DNA from: Kitasatospora phosalacinea | GTDB taxonomy: Bacteria; Actinomycetota; Actinomycetes; Streptomycetales; Streptomycetaceae | Direction of reading: 5' to 3' | Assembly: GCF_000717185.1 (NCBI RefSeq) | Contig: NZ_JNYE01000013.1 | Coordinates: 1 to 64,000 of the forward strand | DNA length: 64,000 nt | Shown here: one piece after another, positions 37,864 through 45,268 of the stretch | How the letters are laid out: the number at the start of each line of letters is the position of its first letter | Position numbering within the stretch: position 1 is the first letter of the stretch | Program-made: the position numbers and the translations under genes | The notes under the pieces: generated by a model | Told to the model about the DNA's origin: nothing | Databases searched by the model: none | The model's input: the letters and a program-made list of their open reading frames with translations, nothing else

Positions 37864-39090
37864 TCAGGGGAGCGGGGCGGTGGCGGCGGTGCGGTGGGCG
37901 AGGTCGTCGACGACGGCGGACAGGCGGCCGTGGCGGGCGAGGGCGGCGCGCTGGTGGTCGGCGCCGCAGCCGGTGGCGAGCAGGCGGGCGGAGAGGTGGC
38001 GGGCGAGTCCGAGCTCGTGGGTGCGCAGCAGGGCCGGAGCGGTGAACTCGACCAGGGCGGGCAGGAGTCGGCGCACCGGCTGGAGACGGCCGGTGAGCGG
38101 GTCGGGCAGCCGGGCGTCGAGGGCGGCGGACGCGGCACGGCGGTGGGCCAGCCGCAGCGCGCCGTCGGGCACCGGTCGCGGACGGGCCCGGGTGCGCGGG
38201 TCGAGCAGGGTGTGGGCGAGGGCGCGCAGCAGGACGGCCAGCAGCAGGACGGTGTCCAGGTCGGCGCAGCTGTCGGCGACCCGCACCTCCAGGGTGGGCA
38301 GGTGCTCGGACGGCCGGGCGAACCAGTACAGCATCCGGCGGTCGAGGATCACCCCGTCCGCGATCATCCGGTCCAGGGCGGCCCGGTAGCCGGTCTCGTC
38401 GAGCACCGGGGCCGGGCCGAAGGTCGGCCAACGGGCGTACCGATCAGGCCGGTTGGAGGCGGTGCCGTGGTCGGTGCCCTCGCAGAACGGGGAGTTGGCG
38501 CAGAACGCCTGGAACAGCGGTAGCCAGCCGCGCATCCGGGCGCTGAGCGACAGTGCCTGACGGTGCGTCAGATCGCCCAAGTGGACGTGGCAGCCGCAGA
38601 TTTCGGCACCGATCTGGTCGGCGACGCCGTCGACCCGGTCGGCCAGCAGCAGGTAGCGGGGTTTCGGGGTGACGGTCAACGGGTGGCGGCTGGGCAGGAC
38701 GGCGGTGCCGGTGGCGACGAGCCGGCAGTGGGCCCGGTCGGCGGCGGCCAGCAACACCCCGCGGGTGTCGGCGAGTTCGGCGCGCAGCTCGGCGGCGGTG
38801 CCGACCGGTCGGGTGCAGCCCTCCACCTGGGTGGTCAGGAACTCGTACTGGGCGCGTGGCCCGAGCGTCCGGGCGGCGTCCGCGATCACCGCCTCGGCGG
38901 CGGGCACCGTGACCCGGCTGCGCGGGCCGGTCAGCAGGAACTCCTCCTCGACGCCGAATCGCAGCAGCGGTGGTGGCGGGCCCGGACGGCGGACGGGCAC
39001 CGGGCGCTGGTCGGGTGTCGGGTCTCGGCCGGGCGTCGGGGCGCGGACGGCGGGTGGTCCCGAACCGTGCTGGAGCGGTGGGGTGTTCAC
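37864..39090 (-). CDS. Carboxylate-amine ligase, glutamate-cysteine ligase family 2 (YbdK-like)
   Basis: 408 residues from GTG 39090, which overlaps the upstream stop as GTGA. GCS2 fold: LRFGVEEEFLL, QYEFLTTQVEGCTRPVGTAAEL, AEICGCHVHLGDLTHRQAL, NSPFCEGTDHGTASNRPDRYARWP and LEVRVADSCADLDTVLLLAVL. These ligases make an amide bond from a carboxylate (often gamma-glutamyl) and an amine using ATP. In this operon it may act on an arginine- or glutamate-derived substrate. A 40-residue Pro-rich N-terminal tail is unusual. Confidence 0.88.
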   Translation of the reverse strand: MNTPPLQHGSGPPAVRAPTPGRDPTPDQRPVPVRRPGPPPPLLRFGVEEEFLLTGPRSRVTVPAAEAVIADAARTLGPRAQYEFLTTQVEGCTRPVGTAAELRAELADTRGVLLAAADRAHCRLVATGTAVLPSRHPLTVTPKPRYLLLADRVDGVADQIGAEICGCHVHLGDLTHRQALSLSARMRGWLPLFQAFCANSPFCEGTDHGTASNRPDRYARWPTFGPAPVLDETGYRAALDRMIADGVILDRRMLYWFARPSEHLPTLEVRVADSCADLDTVLLLAVLLRALAHTLLDPRTRARPRPVPDGALRLAHRRAASAALDARLPDPLTGRLQPVRRLLPALVEFTAPALLRTHELGLARHLSARLLATGCGADHQRAALARHGRLSAVVDDLAHRTAATAPLP

Positions 39091-39677
39091 GCCGGGTGTC
39101 CCGCGTCGAGCCCGGCGACGTCCCGCAGGGCGAGCGTCGTCGCCGGCGGTGGGTCGGCCCGGCCGCCCGCCAGTGGGTCGAGCAGGAACGCGGTGTGGTC
39201 GCCGCCCTCGACCCGGCCGACCACCCGTCCGGCGAACCAGGCCGCGGCGTCGGTGAGCACCGGCACCCCGGCCGGGCCCGGACGCCAGCTCACCCGGGCG
39301 AACTTGTCGACCTCCTTGCCGGTGTCCTCGCCGAACAGCCGGGCCAGGGCCCGGCCCGTGTCGTCCGGCGGCAGCAGGTGGACGGCCAGCGCCGTCGCGC
39401 GCGCCGCCACCCGGTGGGTGCGGTTGCTGTGCGACAGCCAGACGGCGAACCGCTCCGGGTGGATCGAGCACTGCGAGCCGAAGCCGACCAGGCAGCCGGC
39501 CCTGGTGTCACCGACCCCGGTGGTGACGACGTACACGGGCGGGTCGAGCAGGGGCAGGAACGCCCCGGCCCCGGTCGTCTGGCTCGGGGCCGGGTTCGGG
39601 GTCTGGTTTGGGGTCTGGCTCGGGGCCGGGGCCGGGGCCGGGTTCGGGGTCTGGCTCGGGTCCGGGGTCGGGCTCAT
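39087..39677 (-). CDS. Flavin reductase-like FMN-binding protein
   Basis: 196 residues from ATG 39677, overlapping the upstream stop as ATGA. After a PSQTPNPAPA repeat tail (residues 1-38), the split-barrel FMN fold: PVYVVTTGVGDTRAGCLVGFGSQCSIHPERFAVWLSHSNRTHRVA and LARLFGEDTGKEVDKFARVSW. Likely reduces flavin or serves as an FMN carrier for the adjacent oxygenase. Both overlaps indicate tight translational coupling. Confidence 0.85.
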   Translation of the reverse strand: MSPTPDPSQTPNPAPAPAPSQTPNQTPNPAPSQTTGAGAFLPLLDPPVYVVTTGVGDTRAGCLVGFGSQCSIHPERFAVWLSHSNRTHRVAARATALAVHLLPPDDTGRALARLFGEDTGKEVDKFARVSWRPGPAGVPVLTDAAAWFAGRVVGRVEGGDHTAFLLDPLAGGRADPPPATTLALRDVAGLDAGHPA

Positions 39678-40735
39678 CGTCGGGCTCCTTCCGGTCGTCG
39701 GTCGGGCTCCTCGGGCGGCAGCGGGGTGCGCAGGGAGCTGGTGCCGGAGCGCCAGGCGGCCAGCAGGTGGTCGGCGAGCCGGTCCTCGGCCCGGGCGTAG
39801 GCCAGCACGCCGAAGGCGATCTCCGGGGCGGGGCAGTCCGACGGCCGGGTCAGCAGCGGGTCGATCACGGTGTGCCGCACCAGCTGCTCGTGGACGGCGT
39901 CGGCGAGGACGTGCTCGCGGTAGAAGAGCGTCCCGCGCGGCGAGGCGCCGAGCCGTTCGAACGCGGCGGCGAGCCGGGCCGCGCCGGGCGGGGAGGTGAT
40001 CTCCACGGCCGCGAACTGCCCCACCAGGGCGGCCCGCAGGGACCGGTGCAGGCCGAACAGCGACATCGTGTTGACCACGGCCAGGGCGGGCGCGGGCACC
40101 GCGTCCAGGTACGCGCCGTACGCCGGGTCGAGCCCGAAGTCGGCCATCATCCCGGCGAACAGCTCGGCGTGCGCCCGCTCCGGCCGACCCGCGCCGTACT
40201 CGTCGTACTGCACGGCGACCAGTGCGGCCTTCGCCGGGTTCGGCAGCCGGGGCACCGCCCACATCTGCGGGTCGGCCTCCTTCAGGTGGTACAGCGAGCG
40301 GTGCGCCAGGTACTCGCGGGCCTGCTGCCGGGTGCCGGTCGTCAGCAGGTGGTGCGAAGGGCCGTCGCCGTCCGGGGGTTCGACCAGCAGGTCCGCCAAC
40401 ACGTCCGCCAGCGGTGGCGGTTCGCCCACCTCGTGGCGCAGCGCGGCCAGGAAACCCCGCTCCAACCGTCCGCGCAGCGCGAGCAGCGGGGGCGACCACT
40501 CCCAGGCGTCGTCGACGCCCGCGAAACCGCGGTAGTGCAGCTCGTAGCAGACGTACAGGGCGAGTTGGACGTCCTCGCCCCACGGGTCCGACGGGTCGTC
40601 CAGCGGTGGGGGAGAGAGCAGTGCGGGGGCGGGGCGGCGCAGCGCGGCGAGGACCGCGGCCGAGAGCGGGCCGCGGGCCGCGGGCAGCGGCGGCGCGCCG
40701 GGGTCGGTGCGGGGGGCGGTCTGCACGGTCTCCAC
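39674..40735 (-). CDS. Heme-oxygenase-like diiron oxidase (iron-containing redox enzyme family)
   Basis: 353 residues from GTG 40735, GGGAG nine bases upstream (a TTG three codons earlier has the site adjacent and is less likely). The C-terminal half has the ligand pattern of heme-oxygenase-like diiron oxidases: ERAHAELFAGMMADFGLD and EITSPPGAARLAAAFERLG...FYREHVLADAVHE. This fold includes SznF, BesC, UndA and related enzymes that oxidise amines and amino acids. A natural candidate for the chemical centre of the operon; substrate unknown. Confidence 0.85.
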   Translation of the reverse strand: METVQTAPRTDPGAPPLPAARGPLSAAVLAALRRPAPALLSPPPLDDPSDPWGEDVQLALYVCYELHYRGFAGVDDAWEWSPPLLALRGRLERGFLAALRHEVGEPPPLADVLADLLVEPPDGDGPSHHLLTTGTRQQAREYLAHRSLYHLKEADPQMWAVPRLPNPAKAALVAVQYDEYGAGRPERAHAELFAGMMADFGLDPAYGAYLDAVPAPALAVVNTMSLFGLHRSLRAALVGQFAAVEITSPPGAARLAAAFERLGASPRGTLFYREHVLADAVHEQLVRHTVIDPLLTRPSDCPAPEIAFGVLAYARAEDRLADHLLAAWRSGTSSLRTPLPPEEPDRRPEGARR

Positions 40736-40786
40736 CTCGTTCAACTCCCTTTCGAAACGCTGTCGTTCGCTCCTGACGGGTCCGGT

Positions 40787-41644
40787 TCACTCCGAACGGA
40801 GTTCCAGCACACAGCACTTGGGCCCGCCGCCGGCCTTCCGCAGCTCCGCGAGCTGGACCGGCACCGGGACGAAGCCCGCCGCCCGCAACTGCCCGGCCAG
40901 GCCCCGGGCGTCCGCGGGCAGCACCACGTGGCGGCCGTCGCTGATGGCGTTCAGGCCGAACGCGGCGGCGTCCGGCGCGGTGGCCAGGATCGCGTCCGGG
41001 TAGAGGCGGCGCAGCTTCCGGCGGGCGGCCGGGGCGAACGCGTCCGGGTAGTACATCACCCGGGCGTCGTCCAGCACGGCCAGCGCGGTGTCCAGGTGGT
41101 AGTAGCGCGGATCGGTCAACTCCAGTGACACCACCGGCAGTCCGAGCACCCGCTGGGCCTCCCGGTGGGCGGCGGTGGTGGTGCGGAAGCCGCTGGCCGC
41201 GAGGATCCGCCGCCCGGCCACCAGCAGGTCGCCCTCGCCCTCGTTCACCTCGGCGGCGGTGCGGACCTGCCGGAACCGCGCGGCCGCGAACCAGCGCCGG
41301 TGCGCCGCCGACTCGCCCGCGCGCTGCCGGTGGCGGAAGTTCGCGACCAGCACCCGGCCGGCCACCACCGTCGCCCCGTTCGCGGTGAACACCATGTCGG
41401 GCAGGCCGGGCTCCGGCGCCAGCAGGTCGACCCGGTGGCCGAGGGAGCGCAGCACCGCCGCCAGCCCCTGCCACTGCCGCAGCGCCACCGCCCGGTCCAC
41501 CGGCAGACCCGGATCCATCCACGGGTTGATCGCGTACTCCACCGCGAAGTGCTCGGGCGGACAGAGCAGGTAGCGCCGCCGCGCCCCCGCTCCGGGGCGG
41601 GTGCGGGTGCGGGCGGGGGCGGCAGGAGCGGTGACCGTGTCCAT
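40787..41644 (-). CDS. ddaH: Dimethylarginine dimethylaminohydrolase (DDAH)/amidinotransferase-family protein
   Basis: 285 residues from ATG 41644. Arginine-modifying fold: VDLLAPEPGLPDMVFTANGATVV, NEGEGDLLVAG, the catalytic His in DPRYYHLDTALAVLDD, and the nucleophilic Cys in GGGPKCCVLELRSE. DDAH hydrolyses methylated arginine to citrulline and methylamine. Related proteins act on ornithine or arginine in other pathways. It is the first gene of the operon, with a SigB-type promoter placed so close that the mRNA may be leaderless; no Shine-Dalgarno is visible. Confidence 0.88.
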   Translation of the reverse strand: MDTVTAPAAPARTRTRPGAGARRRYLLCPPEHFAVEYAINPWMDPGLPVDRAVALRQWQGLAAVLRSLGHRVDLLAPEPGLPDMVFTANGATVVAGRVLVANFRHRQRAGESAAHRRWFAAARFRQVRTAAEVNEGEGDLLVAGRRILAASGFRTTTAAHREAQRVLGLPVVSLELTDPRYYHLDTALAVLDDARVMYYPDAFAPAARRKLRRLYPDAILATAPDAAAFGLNAISDGRHVVLPADARGLAGQLRAAGFVPVPVQLAELRKAGGGPKCCVLELRSE

Positions 41645-41653
41645 GCGCCGCGT

Positions 41654-41678
41654 CTGTCCGCCGCGTCGACGGCGAAAC
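41654..41678 (-). promoter_or_regulatory. SigB-type promoter of the DDAH operon
   Basis: Minus strand GTTT (41678-41675), 15 bases, GGACAG (41659-41654) followed by ACG. The -10 ends nine bases before the ATG. Confidence 0.6.
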
Positions 41679-41760
41679 GGCCCCGGCGGGGTCGGGGTGA
41701 AGGGGGTGCCACCGGGCAGACGATGCGGCCTGCTGCGGCGCGGCGCGGCGTGGCCTGGCG

Positions 41761-41850
41761 CGGTGCCGCCTGGTGCGGTGCGGCCCGGTGCGGTGCCGCC
41801 TGGTGCGGTGCGGCCCGGTGCGGAGCCGCCTGGGGCGGTGCGGCCCTACG
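41761..41850. repeat. Three 30-bp tandem repeats (each two 15-bp halves)
   Basis: 41761-41790 and 41791-41820 are identical; 41821-41850 is diverged. The array begins ten bases beyond the stop (41860) of the following small minus-strand gene. The flanking 41700-41760 is lower-order GCGGC repeats. No gene in 41645-41859. Confidence 0.85.
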
Positions 41851-41859
41851 GGTGGCCGG

Positions 41860-42045
41860 TCAGTCCCACGGGCTGCCCCAGGGGCCGGTCGCCGTAGGGC
41901 CGGGGACGACGATCGAGGCGACGTCCCCGCTGCGGGTGCGGCCGGTGGGGCAGCGGACCGTCGTCACCTCGTGCAGGTGCACCTCCCCGACGAACCCGGA
42001 CGGGCCCGCGTAGCGGGGCCCTCCGGCGCTGCCGCGGTCGGGCAT
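41860..42045 (-). CDS. Small unknown protein
   Basis: 61 residues from ATG 42045. Not recognised. Reads GFVGEVHLHEVTTVRCPTGRTRSGDVASIVVPGPTATGPWGSPWD at the C-terminus; no membrane segment. It is the last gene of a minus-strand series beginning at 43224 and may be translated from that transcript. Existence is supported by codon bias and position only. Confidence 0.45.
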   Translation of the reverse strand: MPDRGSAGGPRYAGPSGFVGEVHLHEVTTVRCPTGRTRSGDVASIVVPGPTATGPWGSPWD

Positions 42046-42052
42046 TCCGGCC

Positions 42053-42340
42053 TCAGGGTAGGTGCGGGTTGCGACAGCCGGGGCCGCCGGCGGACGGGCG
42101 GACGGTGTGGGCCGCCGTCGCCACCAGCGCCGCCCCCGCCAGCCGGGCCGTACCCGTCACGGCCGCAGCCAGTGCAAGCAGGGCCCGGCAGGGCGGGCCG
42201 AGCAGGGCCCGGAACCGGTGGTGGCGCATGGTGCGCAGGCGAAGGTCGAGTTCGACGTCCACCCGCAGTTCCGCCTCCAGGGCCGCCAGCAGTTGGCGCT
42301 CCCGGGGGGAGAGCGTCGCGCCGTCCACCGCCCTCACCAC
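42053..42340 (-). CDS. DUF3040-type small membrane protein
   Basis: 95 residues from GTG 42340 (GTG 42328 also possible). The N-terminus LSPRERQLLAALEAELRVDVELDLRLR is the typical amphipathic start of DUF3040 proteins, followed by a hydrophobic segment (CRALLALAAAVTGTARLAGAALVATAA). Seven bases upstream of the next small gene, 27 bases downstream of the small coupled gene; likely part of the HAD operon. Confidence 0.7.
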   Translation of the reverse strand: MVRAVDGATLSPRERQLLAALEAELRVDVELDLRLRTMRHHRFRALLGPPCRALLALAAAVTGTARLAGAALVATAAHTVRPSAGGPGCRNPHLP

Positions 42341-42367
42341 CTGTCGTCACACGTCAGTCGTCAGTCG

Positions 42368-42541
42368 TCAGTCGTCCACGGCCGCCGCCGCTCCCGCGAC
42401 CGCTGCCGGGGCCGCGACCGCCGTGGGGCCCAGCAGGGCGCACAGGGTGCACAGCGCCGACCAGGACGCGGTGCGGGTGCGGTAGCCCAGTCGGCGGGCG
42501 GTGCGGGCGAGGTGACCGCCCGCCGGGTGCGTGCCGTTCAC
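42368..42541 (-). CDS. Small (57-residue) hydrophobic protein coupled to the HAD gene
   Basis: GTG at 42541 overlaps the stop of the HAD gene as GTGA, and the frame runs to TGA at 42368. The product begins NGTHPAGGHLARTARRLGYRTRT, then a single hydrophobic stretch (SWSALCTLCALLGPTAVAAPAAVAGAAAA) and ends VDD. A short basic start plus one membrane helix suggests a small inner-membrane protein. Too short for default gene calling. Not recognised. Confidence 0.6.
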   Translation of the reverse strand: MNGTHPAGGHLARTARRLGYRTRTASWSALCTLCALLGPTAVAAPAAVAGAAAAVDD

Positions 42542-43224
42542 CGCTCACCCGCCCCGGGGTGCGCCAGCACGCTGCGGTCGAGGCCGTCCAGCAGGGCGCC
42601 CACTGAGGGGTGCACCTCGACGGCGCCGGTGCCGCGGAGCTCCGCGGCGGCGAACCCGCCGGTCTCCACCCCCACGCACGGCGTCCCGGCCCGGCCCGAC
42701 GCCTGGACGTCCCACACGCTGTCGCCGACGAACACCGAGCGCTCCGCCGGTGCGGACGCCTGCTCCAGCGCCTTGCGGACCAGGTCCGGGGCGGGCTTCG
42801 CGGCTTCCACCCCGTCCGCGTCGGTCACCGCGTACAACGCGTCGTCGGCGTCCAACACCCGCCGCAGCACGTCCAGTTCGCGCCCCGAGGCGGAGGTCGA
42901 CAGCACCACCCGCCAGCCCCGCCCGGCGCACTCCCGCAGCAGGTCGCCCGCCCCGGGGAACGCCCGCAGACCGGGCCAGTGCTGGGCGTACAGCGCGAGG
43001 TGCGCGGCGTCGACCGCGTCGTCCTCCGAGCGGTCCCGGTCGTCCCCGAGCAGGTGGTCGAGCAACTGGTCGCTGCCCATGCCGATGGCCCGGTGGATCC
43101 GGGCCGCGTCCACCTCGTGCCCGTACTGCGCCAGCGCCTGCCACCAGGCGAGCGTGTGCAGGTAGACGGTGTCCACCAGGGTGCCGTCCACGTCGAACAG
43201 TGCGGCCGCGACGTCCGCTGCCAT
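42538..43224 (-). CDS. HAD-superfamily hydrolase (phosphoglycolate phosphatase/beta-PGM-like)
   Basis: 228 residues from ATG 43224 with GGAGGAGG upstream. All HAD motifs are present: ALFDVDGTLVDTVYLH, VVLSTSASG, EAAKPAPDLV and SVFVGDSVWDVQASGRAG, with a helical cap. Sugar-phosphate or phosphoglycolate phosphatase; substrate unknown. SigB-type promoter, and first gene of a series with three small downstream genes. Confidence 0.9.
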   Translation of the reverse strand: MAADVAAALFDVDGTLVDTVYLHTLAWWQALAQYGHEVDAARIHRAIGMGSDQLLDHLLGDDRDRSEDDAVDAAHLALYAQHWPGLRAFPGAGDLLRECAGRGWRVVLSTSASGRELDVLRRVLDADDALYAVTDADGVEAAKPAPDLVRKALEQASAPAERSVFVGDSVWDVQASGRAGTPCVGVETGGFAAAELRGTGAVEVHPSVGALLDGLDRSVLAHPGAGER

Positions 43225-43287
43225 CCCGTCGCCTCCTCCCGACCAGGGCCCGTTGCTGGCCCTGCCTCTTCCGATGCGTGCCCCCGT

Positions 43288-43312
43288 CTACCCCGACCGC
43301 AGCGCCCCACAC
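43288..43312 (-). promoter_or_regulatory. SigB-type promoter of the HAD gene
   Basis: Minus strand GTGT (43312-43309), 15 bases, GGGTAG (43293-43288). Confidence 0.6.
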
Positions 43313-43316
43313 CCTC

Positions 43317-43342
43317 GTTTTCCGTCGCACCCGGACGGACGG
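43317..43342 (+). promoter_or_regulatory. SigB-type promoter of the small gene at 43369
   Basis: GTTT 43317-43320, 16 bases, GGACGG 43337-43342 followed by ATGCCCGG, a diverged form of the shared GGGCAGACGCCC. It lies back-to-back with the divergent HAD promoter, four bases apart. Weaker than the others. Confidence 0.4.
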
Positions 43343-43368
43343 ATGCCCGGGGAGGAAGGGTTGCGACG

Positions 43369-43635
43369 ATGTCCGAACTGCAGCTGGGCCGGAACGAGAC
43401 CCCGAACGAGCGCGCGGACCGGCGCCGGAACGAACCCCTCCAGGAGGTCCGGGTCGCCCAGACCGGCCCGCAGACCGCCCCCGTCGCCTACCACCGGCTG
43501 CTCGCCGGACGCCGCCTCAAGCCCCAACTCATCGACGCCACCGGCCGGGTGGTCACCCACGGTGTCGTCCTGAACGACAGCAGCAACAGGAGCGGGGACG
43601 GGAGCGGGGACGGGAGCGGCGGCCAGCAGGGCTGA
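43369..43635 (+). CDS. Small basic protein of unknown function
   Basis: 88 residues from ATG 43369 with GGGAGGAAGGG upstream. Charged and probably disordered: NETPNERADRRRNEPLQEVRVAQTGPQTAPVAYHRLLAGRRLKPQLIDATGRVVTHGVVLND, then a Ser-Gly-Asp repeat tail. Not recognised. Divergent from the HAD gene and followed by an SDR gene. Confidence 0.7.
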   Translation: MSELQLGRNETPNERADRRRNEPLQEVRVAQTGPQTAPVAYHRLLAGRRLKPQLIDATGRVVTHGVVLNDSSNRSGDGSGDGSGGQQG

Positions 43636-43644
43636 ACCGCGGCG

Positions 43645-43670
43645 GTTTCCGTACCGGCCGGGGCGGTCAG
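43645..43670 (+). promoter_or_regulatory. SigB-type promoter of the SDR gene
   Basis: GTTT 43645-43648, 16 bases, GGTCAG 43665-43670 followed by ACGCCCG. The -10 ends nine bases before the ATG at 43680; no Shine-Dalgarno, so a leaderless mRNA is likely. Confidence 0.65.
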
Positions 43671-43679
43671 ACGCCCGCC

Positions 43680-44696
43680 ATGGCACCCACCGAACCCCGT
43701 ACCGTCGTCGTCACCGGCGCCTCCGCAGGCGTCGGCCGCGCCGTGGCCCGCGCCTTCGCCGCCCGCGGCGACCGCGTCGCCCTGCTGGCCCGCGGCCGGG
43801 CCGGCCTGGACGCCGCCGTGGAGGAGGCCCGCGACATGGGGGCCCGTGCGATGGCCGTCACCGTCGACGTCGCCGACCCCGACGCGGTCGAACGCGCCGC
43901 CGAGAGCGTCGAACGCGCCCTCGGCCCGATCGACGTCTGGGTCAACGCGGCCCTCGCCTCCGTCTTCGCCCCCTTCACCGAGATCACGCCCGCCGACTTC
44001 CGCCGCGTCACCGAGGTGACCTACCTCGGCTACGTGTACGGCACCCGGTCCGCGCTGCGCCGGATGCTGCCGCGCGACCGCGGCTGCGTCGTCCAGGTCG
44101 GCTCCGCGATCGCGTACCGCGGCATCCCGCTGCAGAGCGCGTACAGCGGCGCCAAGCACGCCCTGCAGGGCTGGAACGAGGCGGTGCGCTGCGAACTGCT
44201 GCACCAGGGCACGGCGGTGCGCACCACGATGGTGCAGCTGCCCGCCGTCAACACCCCGCAGTTCGACTGGGTGCGCTCCCGGCTGCCCCGGGCGGCCCGC
44301 CCCGTCGCCCCCGTCTACCAGCCCGAGCCGATCGCCCGCGCGATCGTGTACGCCGCCGACCACCCCGGCCGCCGCGAGTACCGGGTCGGCGCCTCCACCG
44401 TCCTCACCCTGCTGGCCAACGGGCTCGCGCCCGGCCTGCTCGACCGCTACCTCGCCCGCACCGGCTACGACGGCCAGCAGACCGACGCCCCGCGCCCGCC
44501 CGACCGGCCCGACAACCTGTGGGCCCCCCTCGACGAGCACCGCGACCACGGCGCCCACGGCCGCTTCGACGACGAGGCGAAGCCCCGCAGCCTCCAGTCC
44601 TGGGCCGACCGCCACCGCGCCCCGCTCGCCGCGGCCGGCGCCACCGCCGCTGCCCTGCTCGCCGCGGGGGCGCTCGGCCGCGGTCGGCGCGGCTGA
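43680..44696 (+). CDS. Short-chain dehydrogenase/reductase with C-terminal extension
   Basis: 338 residues from ATG 43680. Classical SDR core: VVVTGASAGVGRAVARAFAARGDRVALLARG, NAALASVF, the catalytic Ser in GSAIAYRG and YSGAK (Tyr and Lys). After about residue 250 it has an extension common in stress-associated Streptomyces SDRs, and a final hydrophobic stretch ([18 protein letters not shown]) that may anchor it to the membrane. Substrate unknown. Confidence 0.9.
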   Translation: MAPTEPRTVVVTGASAGVGRAVARAFAARGDRVALLARGRAGLDAAVEEARDMGARAMAVTVDVADPDAVERAAESVERALGPIDVWVNAALASVFAPFTEITPADFRRVTEVTYLGYVYGTRSALRRMLPRDRGCVVQVGSAIAYRGIPLQSAYSGAKHALQGWNEAVRCELLHQGTAVRTTMVQLPAVNTPQFDWVRSRLPRAARPVAPVYQPEPIARAIVYAADHPGRREYRVGASTVLTLLANGLAPGLLDRYLARTGYDGQQTDAPRPPDRPDNLWAPLDEHRDHGAHGRFDDEAKPRSLQSWADRHRAPLAAAGATAAALLAAGALGRGRRG

Positions 44697-44723
44697 CGCC
44701 AGGCCCGGCCAGGGGTCAGGACA

Positions 44724-44787
44724 GCGGGGAGCCCGGGCCCGCCCGGGGGGTGGAGAACCACTCACCGGCCGGGCCCGGGCTCCCCGC
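44724..44787. terminator. Bidirectional terminator between SDR and the small membrane protein
   Basis: Perfect 18-bp stem (44724-44741 with 44770-44787) with a 28-base loop, between convergent genes. Confidence 0.7.
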
Positions 44788-44810
44788 CCGCCGGGCGGGT
44801 GCCTCGGTGC

Positions 44811-45188
44811 TCAGTGCGTGAAGCGGTGGCGCGGTCGGCCCTGTACGGGGCGGGTGGCGGTGGAGCCGCCGGTGGTGGTGCGGTCGGTCGGGTCGGTGGG
44901 GAGGTCGGTCCGGTCGTCGGTGCGGTCCAGGACCACCGGGGTGTCCTGGGTGGCGGGGGTCCGGTGGCGGCGGTGCCAGCGCAGGCCGCCGACCGTCAGG
45001 GCGATCCCGGCGCAGAAGAGCAGCGCGAGGGCCAGCCCGGCCAGGAAGGCGCCGAGGGTGCTCATGGTGGCGATCTGGTGGCCGAGGACGTCGACGCCGG
45101 TCTCCGGGCCGCCGCCGAGGTTGTCGGCGATCAGCAGGCCCGCGAAGGCGCCGGACGCGGCGAACAGCAGGATTCCGAGCAGCAGCAT
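44811..45188 (-). CDS. Small two-helix membrane protein
   Basis: 125 residues from ATG 45188. Two hydrophobic segments (LLLGILLFAASGAFAGLLIADNL and LGAFLAGLALALLFCAGIALTVGGL), then a basic stretch and a Thr/Asp-rich cytoplasmic tail. Resembles LapA-type and other stress-related small membrane proteins in topology only. SigB-type promoter directly upstream. Confidence 0.75.
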   Translation of the reverse strand: MLLLGILLFAASGAFAGLLIADNLGGGPETGVDVLGHQIATMSTLGAFLAGLALALLFCAGIALTVGGLRWHRRHRTPATQDTPVVLDRTDDRTDLPTDPTDRTTTGGSTATRPVQGRPRHRFTH

Positions 45189-45234
45189 GGTTCAGGTCCT
45201 TTCGCTTGCTCCGTTGCTCCCGGTCGGCGGGCGT

Positions 45235-45260
45235 CTGCCCAGGACCGTCCGGGACGAATC
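45235..45260 (-). promoter_or_regulatory. SigB-type promoter of the small membrane protein
   Basis: Minus strand GATT (45260-45257), 16 bases, GGGCAG (45240-45235) followed by ACGCCCG. It lies just outside the stop of the enolase-family gene. Confidence 0.6.
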
Positions 45261-45268
45261 AGCCCGGG

